From NCBI GenBank assembly GCA_029204225.1, contig CM055095.1:24462190-24526189 (forward strand): a DNA stretch of 64,000 nucleotides. Direction: 5' to 3'. Numbering within the stretch: position 1 is the first letter of the stretch; each line of letters begins with the position of its first letter. A program made the translations under genes and the position numbers. Below are positions 56,061 through 64,000 of this stretch, piece by piece. This stretch comes from Diphasiastrum complanatum (Eukaryota > Streptophyta > Lycopodiopsida > Lycopodiales > Lycopodiaceae). The notes beneath the pieces are model-generated. The model was not told the DNA's origin. It ran no database searches and saw only the letters and a program-made list of their open reading frames with translations.

Positions 56061-57170
56061 TTAAAGATAAGCAGTCACTCCTTGTTTACTAATACTATCC
56101 AACAAGTACTCAAAGATAGTAGACTCTCCAATGCTCACCATCCTTGCAAAATGCACAATCGAATGGAAAATTTGCATGCAATTTGATGACTCGGCCATTG
56201 TCATTGAGGACTCCCTTGGAACTCTCATGCTTTGAGGCTGATCCTTAAGATTTTCCTTCTTCTCCTTTTGATGCTTCTCTTCAATGCAAGCAAGATCACA
56301 ATTTGTCAAGATCCCCTCTTGAGTGATCTCCTCCTTTGCCAAGCTCACCCTCTCAAAAGCAACACTAGCTTCCAACTTAAACAATCTTCCATGCTTAAAT
56401 CCCTTTGCAATGCAAACATCATTCTTCAAGATGAAACAAACATCGTGCTTAAAGTGGACATCCAAACCACTTTCTAAGAGTAGACCAACACTAAGCATAT
56501 TCTTGGTGATTGATGGTACATAAAGGACATTTTCTAGATCCATGCATTTTGAGGATTCTAGACACAAAGAGATGGTGCCAACACCATCAATCCTACACTC
56601 TTCATCATTTGCAGTAAAGACAAACTTTTTAGCAGCATTGAAAGAGTGTAAGGTTGAGAAAAAGTCCTTTTCACAAGACATGTGGGAGCTAGCCCCGCTG
56701 TCAGTCCACCAATTGTCTTTTGAATTGTGAGGATGTAGAGGCTATCAAGAATACATCTACTTCATCCTCCTCCTCCTCCTTTGCAAGGTTTTCTTGTTTG
56801 TCCCCCTCCACTTGTGCTCTTAGCCTCTTGTAGCATTCAGATGCATAATGCCCCTTCTTTCCACAAAAGAAGCATTTTTGCTTTGACTTGTCCTTTGAGC
56901 TTGATGCATCATCCTCTTCTTTGGCCTCCTTTGGATGCTTCTTCTTTCCAGTGGTCTTCTTTTTGCCCTTGAATGAGAAATTGGCTTTCTCATCACCATC
57001 TTGCAAAGACAAGGAACTCATCCTAGATTTTGCATGGAGCATCCTATACTCTTCAGCCACTAATACACTGTGAAGTTTTTCTATAGTTGGCAAAGTGTCT
57101 TGGATGGCAAAACTTTGGACCAAATTTGCAAAGTCATTTCCTAGACCATTGAAGGTGGCAAAGTGTGATC
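56061..57170 (-). pseudogene. Copia D gag-protease, duplicated copy 2
   Basis: From 57170 down: gag C-terminal part (NGLGNDFANLVQSFAIQ, HAKSRMSSLSLQDGDEKANF), zinc knuckle CFFCGKKGHYASEC (about 56882-56841), acidic linker, then after a frameshift and deletion at the protease (about 56725-56680; the WWIDSG turn is lost) the domain continues (MSCEKDFFSTLHSFNAAKKF, ENVLYVPSITKNMLSVGLLL) in 56681-56061. The tail after QEGILTNCDLACIEEKHQKE has no pre-integrase motif and is unrecognised. The second copy of the same region lies at 57551-58430. Confidence 0.8.
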
Positions 57171-57550
57171 CAATCATAGTTAAGCATAGTGGTAGCTCAT
57201 GAATCTATTAGTATCATTGTACTTCTCATTTTGGATCCAATTGATTTGGTGATTTCATGGATTTTGTGTGTTATTGGATTTCTAGCTTTCTCTCTCTACC
57301 CGAGAGCTCATGATGCATTTTCTCTCTCTACCCGAGGAGAGTAGCTTGTTTTTACTTAGATTATTTTTTGAATACTTCCCACACGTGTGAGTGAGAGTTG
57401 GAAGTGATTGAATGCATGTAGTAGTGTGTTTTTGCCATAGGATCTAAGATTGATCTTGAATCTCAATCTAGTCTTGATCTTGGTGCATCTACACACCTTA
57501 GGAGATCACAAGTACATGTAGTGGACAGTCCACACATGTGAAATTCAACA
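57171..57550 (+). repeat. LTR fragment (related to copia E LTR) inside copia D
   Basis: Ends ..TCCACACATGTGAAATTCAACA, matching the end of the copia E LTR (9395-9454). The left border is unclear. It is flanked by a perfect 15-bp inverted repeat TGGCAAAGTGTGATC (57156-57170) and GATCACACTTTGCCA (57551-57565). Confidence 0.55.
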
Positions 57551-58882
57551 GATCACACTTTGCCAAGATCTCTCTTGAGTGATCTCCTCCTTTGCCAAGC
57601 TCATTCTTTCAAAAGCAACACTAGCTTCCAACTTAAACAATCTTCCATGTTTAAATCCCTTTGCAATGCAAACATCATTCTTCAAGATGAAGCAAACACC
57701 ATGCTTAAAGTGGACATCCAAACCACTTTCTAAGAGTAGACCAACACTAAGCATATTCTTGGTGATTGATGGTACACAAAGGACATTTTCTAGATCCATG
57801 CATTTTGAGGATTCTAGACACAAAGAGATGGTACCAACACCATCTATCCCACACTCTTCATCATTTGCAGTAAAGACAAACTTTTTAGCAGCATTGAAAG
57901 AGTGTAAGGTTGAGAAAAAATCTTTTTTACAAGACATGTGGGAGCTAGCCCCACTGTCGATCCACCAATTGTCTCCTGAATTGCTATTGCTTTTTGGTGA
58001 GGATGTAGATGCCATAAAAAATACATCTACTTCATCCTCCTGCTCCTCCTTTGCAAGGTTTCCTTGTTTGTCCTCCTCCACTTGTGCTCTTAGCCTCATG
58101 TAGCATTTAGATGCATAATGCCCCTTCTTTCCACAAAAGAAGCATTGTAGTTTTGACTTGTCCTTTGAACTTGATGCATCATCCTCTTCTTTGGCCTCCT
58201 TTGGATGCTTCTTCTTTCCAGTGGTCTTCTTTTTGCCCTTGAATGAGAAATTGGCTTTCTCATCACCATCCTGCAAAGACAAGGAATTCATCCTAGATTT
58301 TGCATGGAGCATCCTATACTCTTCAGCCACTAATACACTGTGAAATTTTTCTATAGTTGGCAAAGTGTCTTGGATGGCAAAACTTTGGACCAATTTTGCA
58401 AAGTCATCTCCTAGACCATTAAGGACAATTTGTACAAGCTCTCCATCATGAATCTTCTCTCCAATGGAAGCCAACTCCCTATTTAGAGACTTGATTCTAA
58501 GTACATAATCATGTGCACTCTCCTCACTTCTCCTCATGCTTTGCAAAATCTGATTTCTAAGCATGAGTACTCTTGAAGTATTACTAGATTCATAGATTGA
58601 TTTTAAAGACTCCCAAGCCTCTTTAGCACTAGTACATGCTTATACTTCTCTCAAAAAATCATTGCTCACATTCATTTTCACACAATGAAGTGCAAGCCTA
58701 GATCTCTTCTTGTATCTAGCTAACTTTTGTGCACCTAGAGGTTCATTTTTTTCATTTTCAATCAAAAACTCATAAAGGTCTTGGAGCACCAAGAGTGACT
58801 CCATCCTAACCTTACAAATAGCATAATTTGTAGAATTCAATCTCTCACTAGCTTCTAGAAGGTATGCTCCAGCAGATCTCAT
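57551..58882 (-). pseudogene. Copia D gag-protease, copy 1 (5' part of the element)
   Basis: Gag starts at 58882 (MRSAGAYLLEASERLNSTNY, like MLESSERLSSSNYS of copia C). One in-frame TAA at 58640-58642 separates it from the 339-codon frame 58564-57545: LRNQILQSMRRSEESAHDYV, zinc knuckle CFFCGKKGHYASKC (about 58146-58105), acidic linker, retropepsin WWIDSGASSHM intact (about 57967-57935), and the Gag-pre-integrase N-terminal part through KLEASVAFERMSLAKEEITQ. It is cut at 57551 by the LTR fragment. No WHKRLGH motif remains. Confidence 0.88.
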
Positions 58883-59647
58883 CTTACTAGTGACTTCTAC
58901 AAACAGGAAATAGATTTGATTGACTTGAAACTCACAAAGGTCTCACACTTGCAGTGTTTCACTCAAATTTGATTTCTAATCCAACAAATGGACTTATAAT
59001 CACAGTTCTATCACTCCCTCACAAAGCTGGAATGAAGATAAGATGAAGTGAAAACTACTTTCAAACAAATCTTGCCAAGAAATGGATTTGATTGTCTCTA
59101 GAAACTCACTAAGGTCTCTCTCTTGTAGTGTTTCACTCAAATTAGATTTCTAATCCAACAAATGGACTTATAATCTCAGTTCTAGCACTCTCTCACAAAG
59201 CTGGAATGAAGATAAGATGATGTGGAATTTTCTTACAATCAAATGTTGTCAATTTGGCTATTTTGGACAATAACATGACTAAATGTCCCTCACACTTTTT
59301 GATGTACTTTCAAGACCTGTAAAACAATTTCATAGGACCTGATTTCAACCTAGATTAATTAGATCTCATTACCCTATGCCAAATCTAGTCAATGGCACTC
59401 AATCTTGGTAGCTTATCCTAAGATTTCCACCAAAAATTACATCAAAAGCTCACAAATTGAATTTCTTTGGATCAAATAAATACTATGCATTAAATGTAGG
59501 TTCAGAGGTGCCCACACATGTGGATAGTATGGATTTGGACCCCTACCAAGTTTGTGATCAAATCTCCTCACCAAAATCAAGATTCTAGCTTGCCCTCTCA
59601 ATACTAGTTTTTAGCACCAAAGATCAATGGCTTATGCTCTTGTACTT
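58883..59647 (-). other. Leader of copia D
   Basis: About 765 bp between PBS and gag on the minus strand. No ORF. It contains an imperfect direct duplication of about 140 bp (gaaatagatttgattgacttgaaact.. at 58907 and gaaatggatttgattgtctctagaaact.. at 59080), each with ctcacaaagctggaatgaag. Confidence 0.7.
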
Positions 59648-59660
59648 GGCTCTGATACCA
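59648..59660 (-). other. Initiator tRNA-Met primer-binding site of copia D
   Basis: Minus strand TGGTATCAGAGCC next to the LTR end ..GTACTTTCACA. Confidence 0.93.
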
Positions 59661-60361
59661 TGTGAAAGTACTATACTTTAGGACCATAAATGGATCTACA
59701 AAAGATCCACAAGAGTGATTGGATGCTTGCTTAACAATCTATAAAAAAACTAGACACAAAAAAGTTGATCTAGATTGGCAATTTGACAAACAACAAGTAT
59801 TAACAATCAAAAGAATTGATCAACATTGAAATCTGAGCCCACACGTGTGTACTACAAGCTGTAGTACGGCCTTAAACCTGAGAAACAAGTGGAAATTGAT
59901 TTGGTTTTATTTGGATAACAAAAACTCAATGTACATAGTGAACTAGCTTGAGATTGCCAATGAGCTCCAAAAAGTTTCACTCTTCTCACTATGGGACTTG
60001 GAATACATAGCAAATTCGACTTCCTTCTTGAACTTAGGTGGATTTCCAGCATGTAATAAGGAAGTTAACTCACCATTCTTGCCCTAAAATGAAACCCTAG
60101 CCTAGATCCTAGAGTTATGCTTGGTAGGTAGCTAGTTGGTCAAATTTTCACCTTAAACTTAGGTGTAGGTCCTATAAAGTTAGGGATGACCACCAAATAG
60201 ACATGACCAACTCTCTTGAATTTACCTAACCTACATTAGGAGTGGGTTGCCACATGGCATTTTGGCCATACATGTGTGGAACCCAATTATGTACAAAATT
60301 TATACTATTCTTCATGGCTTTTGATCAAGCTAGATTTGCCAATTTTTGGCAATTCTTCACA
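59661..60361 (-). repeat. 5' LTR of copia D
   Basis: Plus strand TGTGAAAGTACT...GGCAATTCTTCACA, 701 bp. The last 160 bp match the truncated 3' LTR at 55098. Gypsy protease sequence begins immediately at 60362, so D inserted into, or was joined to, that element. Confidence 0.9.
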
Positions 60362-60643
60362 GGTTCTTTTTTCGAATCTATGCTTAAGGATAAAGGTGCT
60401 TTTGTTGATGGTGATGCAAACATTTACCCTGTAATTGAAAAACTTAAGCTCCAAATCTTTGACTACTATGAACCGATAGAATTCATGGTAGGTCCTTTGC
60501 AGGGAGTAGATGTAATCTTAGGCATGCCTTGGCACAAAATGCACAATCCTCTGGTGGACTACAATAAGCATTTGATTTCATGGAAGCACAAAGGTAAAGA
60601 CGTTAGTGTGCATGCCAGAGTGGCGAAACAATTCCTTTGGTAA
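60362..60643 (+). pseudogene. Ty3/gypsy protease fragment (chromovirus-like)
   Basis: IEFMVGPLQGVDVILGMPWH and NPLVDYNKHLISW, the C-terminal half of a chromovirus-type retropepsin (conserved DVILGMPW strand). The catalytic DTG/DSG part is missing, removed at the junction with copia D. Stop at 60641-60643 and a frame change before the RT. Confidence 0.82.
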
Positions 60644-62043
60644 GCCATATTCAAGTATCAAAAATACTAAAGAAAGCGGTATTTTCTTACTTGTTGTTTG
60701 TTCAAAGTATGGATGATGATGTTGATGGAAATGCCAATTCTTTGGACAATAATAGAAAAGACTTTTTATTAAAGTATTCTTCTTGTTTTTTTGATGAGCT
60801 ACCAAAGTCCTTACCCCCTGAAAGGCCTAGAGATCATACGATAGACATTATTCCTGGAAGTTCCATACCCAATAGACCTCCCTATAGGGTAAGTCACTCT
60901 CAACAAGAAGAAATTTCTAAGCAAATTAATGACTTGTTAGAGAAAGGCCTTATAAAATCCAGTAATTCCTCCTATTGCTCTCCTGTACTTCTGGTACAAA
61001 AGAAAGATGGGAGTTTTAGGCTGTGTGTGGACTATCGTGCTCTAAACAAGATTACAGTTAAGAACCGTTTTCCTATTCCAAGAATAGATGACATTATGGA
61101 TAGGATAAATGGATCTTGTATCTTTAGTAGAATTGATTTGACAAGTGGATCCCACCAAATCCGAGTAGCACCTGAAGATGTCCATAAAACTGCTTTCAGG
61201 ACTAACTCTAGCCTTTATGAATTTTTAGTGGTACCATTTGGTCTTACTAATGCTCCCGCAACATTCAATAGAATGCTGGAATGAGTCTTTCGACTCCATA
61301 GACATTTTGTAGGAACATTATTTGATGATATCTTAGTCTTTAGCGCAAATGAAAAAGAACATAGAAGACATCTAGATATTGTCTTTAGAACCCTACAAGA
61401 AAACTCACTTCTCATAAAAGGAAAGCAAAGTGAATTTTTGCTAGAAAAGACACACTTTCTAGGACATATGATTTCTAAGGAAGGAAACTAAATGGACCCT
61501 TCAAAGATTAAAGTCATACAAGACTGGCCTAAACCAAGAAACATTCATGAAGTTCGGTCTTTCCTAAGCTTATGTTCCTATTATAAAAAAATTATTCCCC
61601 ACTTTGCTCATATAGCTTCACCACTACATGAACTCACTAAGAAGAGGGTAAAATTTTATTGGTATAAGAGAGAGCAAAATGCCTTTGATACTCTGAAGCA
61701 TGCCCTTACCACTGGACCTGTTCTTATCATTCCAGACCTTCGCAAGCCTTTCTTTGTGGAAGTGGATGCAAGTCTAGACTGTATTGGGGCAGCTTTAAAC
61801 CAAGAAGGTCATGTTGTAGCCTTTGAAAGTAGTCGACTTCAAGGGGCAAAAGTACAGTATGACATTTATGAAAAAGAACTTTTGGCCATAATTCATGCCC
61901 TTAAGTTATGGAAGCACTATCTTCTAGGAAATGATTTCCTAGTTAAAATAGATCATCAAAGCCTTAGGTACTTTCTCACCCAACAATTAATTCGAAAAAA
62001 ACATCTAAAATGGGCTAACTACCTTAGCACCTTCCATTTTTAA
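60644..62043 (+). pseudogene. Ty3/gypsy RT-RNase H (chromovirus-like)
   Basis: One frame from 60637 to 62043 with two in-frame stops (61282-61284 TGA, 61489-61491 TAA). Motifs: RDHTIDIIPGSSIPNRPPYR, SPVLLVQKKDGSFRLCVDYR, RIDLTSGSHQIRV, VPFGLTNAPATF, catalytic LFDDILVFS (about 61321), GHMISKEG, FLSLCSYYKKIIPHFA, and RNase H with FVEVDASLDCIGAALNQEGH, YEKELLAIIHALKLW and IDHQSLRYF. It ends at STFHF with a stop, without integrase. The RT resembles chromoviruses rather than the Athila/Tat-like elements elsewhere in the window. Confidence 0.9.
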
Positions 62044-62210
62044 AAGTTTAATACTCCACGCCCGTTGAGCTGCCAGTTGGTAGCGTGAAAGATTTTCTTT
62101 CGTTTCTTTCGTTTTGTGTCGTGTCTTTGTCTTTCTGATCTTGGAGGCATGTTTGACTTTCGTGAATCATTCAACCTTCGAGTTTCGCTTCGCTTCGTGT
62201 CTTAGGATTT
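62044..62210. other. Repetitive ttcg-rich DNA
   Basis: Degenerate repeats of the type tttcg(t)ttt and gactttcg..aattg/aatcattc; no ORF. Confidence 0.5.
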
Positions 62211-62483
62211 TTGAGGTCCGTTGACTTTCGCAAATTGTTCGCCATTCGACCTTCGCTTCATTTTCACGTTGCGACAAAGTTGCAAGAGTTCACCATTTTT
62301 GACAGAAAGCCTGAGATAGGAGACTACTACAGCTTCTATATTGGTGCAAACAATTGGCCATTTGATGAAAACAACACGAGTGCTATGTACAACTTGTTTG
62401 GCCTCAATGGCACAAAATACCTTATCCAACAATTGATGAGTCTCTCAACCTTTGGCTGTCAGCTCCAAAATTATGGTATGTAA
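62211..62483 (+). CDS. Unrecognised exon-like ORF, possible host-gene fragment
   Basis: A 90-codon open frame (TAA at 62481). The part from about 62280 looks like real protein: LQEFTIFDRKPEIGDYYSFY, IGANNWPFDENNTSAMYNLF, GTKYLIQQLMSLSTFGCQLQ. It matches no retroelement domain I know. The frame runs into ATTATG|GTATGTAAC at about 62475, a good plant 5' splice donor, and is preceded by a T/C-rich stretch ending gcgacaaag (about 62279), a weak acceptor. It could be one internal exon of about 195 bp of a gene or gene fragment, or a passenger segment. Function unknown. Confidence 0.35.
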   Translation: MRSVDFRKLFAIRPSLHFHVATKLQEFTIFDRKPEIGDYYSFYIGANNWPFDENNTSAMYNLFGLNGTKYLIQQLMSLSTFGCQLQNYGM

Positions 62484-64000
62484 CCTTCACCATTCTCACC
62501 CATGAATAATATTCTTATTATCACTTTATTGTAGTCACTTAGTTAACTCAATTTTTTTTTTTTTTTTTGGGTTTGAGAATGCTAATTCTCATGAGTTATC
62601 AAACTTTTCTATTCTTACAAACTGTTCCAATAGAATTTAGGTTATTCTTGGTCTTTACTGATACCAAAAAACAAAAAATGCTCCAGTTAGTTGACAGATT
62701 TCAAAATCAACGACTAAAAGTAAAAAGGAACTGTGACCTTAAAAACTGACTGATTTCAATTTAGTAAGATCATTCAATTCACAAGCAATTTCTATTTGAT
62801 CAATAACCAATGAATTTGAACAAATCCAAAACATCCATGGTTGCTTCAAAGTCTACATAAACTAGGATTTTCAAATTCCATTCGATATGTATTTAAACAG
62901 TGAAAATTGATCTAAAGCATCGACTTAGCAGTTTCACAGTTACAATCGCATTATGAAAGGATTCCAAAACATCTGGCATGCATCAGATATGACATGTAGT
63001 GATTTCTAAAAGAATCAAATTTTTTACTTAAATTGCCTAGAAACTGGAAAATCAGTCTTTTGAACTCGAATTGCTAAAAATAGCTTCATGCATGAATTTT
63101 TCTCCGATCAATCTACTGAACACCCATGTACCATGCATACAGGTCTATCCATACATTTTTATCAACAGAAAAGCACTACATTGAGTTAGATGCATGCATG
63201 CATCAAAACACAACCAAATTGGATGCATTATGACTCAAATCAGAGGCAATCCATCATACCTTTTAGCTTGTAACAAGATCCAATAGGTTCAGACCACCAT
63301 TTGATAGGTATTCATGCTCAAAACTCCCCAAAAATACACTATTTTTTTGACTTTTTGAGATCCTTAATGGTGTCCAGTCCTAAAAAAAACCTCATGAAAG
63401 CCTTAGTATAGCTTCATTGCACCTCTAAAAATGTGCATGCAAAATATTGGCCATGAATTCTATGGAAAAACCATGTTTTTGGACCAATTTTGACCAAAAT
63501 TTGTGAATCAAATCCATAATTAAGTGCAATCAGACCCAAATCCCTGTAAATAAATAACATGCAAGCACTAAAGTTCTAATTTTAGTCAATTATGGTACTT
63601 ATAACCCATTTCTACTACAAAAACCCCAATTTTTGGCTAAAAATAACTCTTTAAGCACCTTTTTGACTTTTCAACTGACATGCAATCATTAGATCCAATC
63701 AATAATGATTGTACAACAACAAATAAAATCTAAAAAACGTACTATATCAGTAGCAATGATAAATTCCAAGCCAAAATTTTCAATTCAAGATGAAAATTCA
63801 CAAAAAAGAAACCATAAAAAATCCATTGATTTCCATCAAAATCTATGGAGAAAATTCATAATCATGATCAATAGGCTGAAAGTACCCCAAATTCAAAAGC
63901 CACCTACTTGGAGATCAATTCCACCACCTAGAAGTAACAAGCAAGGAGAAACCACCATAAAGCTGGGACAAAACAAGAAGCAGCTCCACCTTCCGATTGA
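62484..64000. other. AT-rich region, no gene recognised
   Basis: 1.5 kb with a poly-T run (about 62552-62568) and only short random frames. No LTR ends, PBS or pol motifs seen. Could be intron or intergenic DNA following the exon-like ORF. Confidence 0.55.

Noticed and set aside
57579-58103. 174-codon plus-strand frame
   Set aside because: Antisense of copia D gag-protease.
60362-62043. Possible endogenous pararetrovirus (caulimovirid) RT
   Set aside because: The RT is preceded by a Ty3-type protease with DVILGMPW and has chromovirus-like signatures; no movement or coat protein motifs nearby.

Overview
This is a window of plant nuclear DNA, AT-rich and made almost entirely of decayed LTR retrotransposons. 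The evidence is Ty1/copia and Ty3/gypsy pol proteins typical of land plants, primer-binding sites (PBS) for initiator tRNA-Met (copia) and tRNA-Asp (gypsy), long (TC)n/(GA)n and (CA)n tracts inside or beside LTRs, and nested insertions with 5-bp target duplications. I cannot name the species. I found no rRNA, tRNA or CRISPR and no convincing host gene; one short stretch at 62.2-62.5 kb is the only exon-like candidate.

Layout. 0-0.36 kb is a copia integrase scrap cut by an LTR of gypsy family A (0.36-1.23). 1.3-3.2 is a minus-strand copia pseudogene. 3.3-5.0 is minus-strand non-gag/pol ('passenger') coding sequence of a gypsy element. 5.0-9.45 is a 5'-truncated plus-strand copia (E). 9.45-16.8 is a minus-strand gypsy gag-PR-RT body split by a gag-only LTR element (B, 9924-14434, TSD ATCAT). 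16.8-20.9 is an inverted related gypsy PR-RT-RNase H followed by passenger ORFs. 21.0-22.1 is a copia 3' half. 22.1-23.7 is LTR-type sequence. 23.7-27.0 is a decayed gypsy (F). 27.8-28.3 is a passenger ORF. 28.3-29.6 is an inverted family-A leader with part of its LTR. 29.6-30.7 is a gypsy integrase. 31.0-32.9 holds minisatellites and a passenger ORF. 32.9-49.7 is two family-A gypsy 5' halves arranged tail to tail, the right LTR split by a young, nearly intact copia (C, 43122-49550). 50.0-54.1 is a passenger ORF between two inverted family-A LTRs. 54.1-55.1 is microsatellite and minisatellite DNA. 55.1-60.4 is a minus-strand copia (D) with an internal duplication. 60.4-62.0 is a chromovirus-like gypsy pol. 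62.0-64.0 is mostly unassigned AT-rich DNA.

Relationships. Families A and B share a tRNA-Asp PBS, a conserved LTR block and a repeat-rich leader. The leader carries a precise hairpin module: an 8-bp AACTCTCG/CGAGAGTT stem around a 51-nt loop, measured in seven places across four leader copies. Two family-A units are bounded by 5' LTRs in inverted orientation, so read-through transcripts could fold into long hairpins. Only element C looks recently active: its 655-bp LTRs differ at three positions by eye, and its 1279-codon gag-pol ORF is broken only by a frameshift near the RNase H C-terminus.
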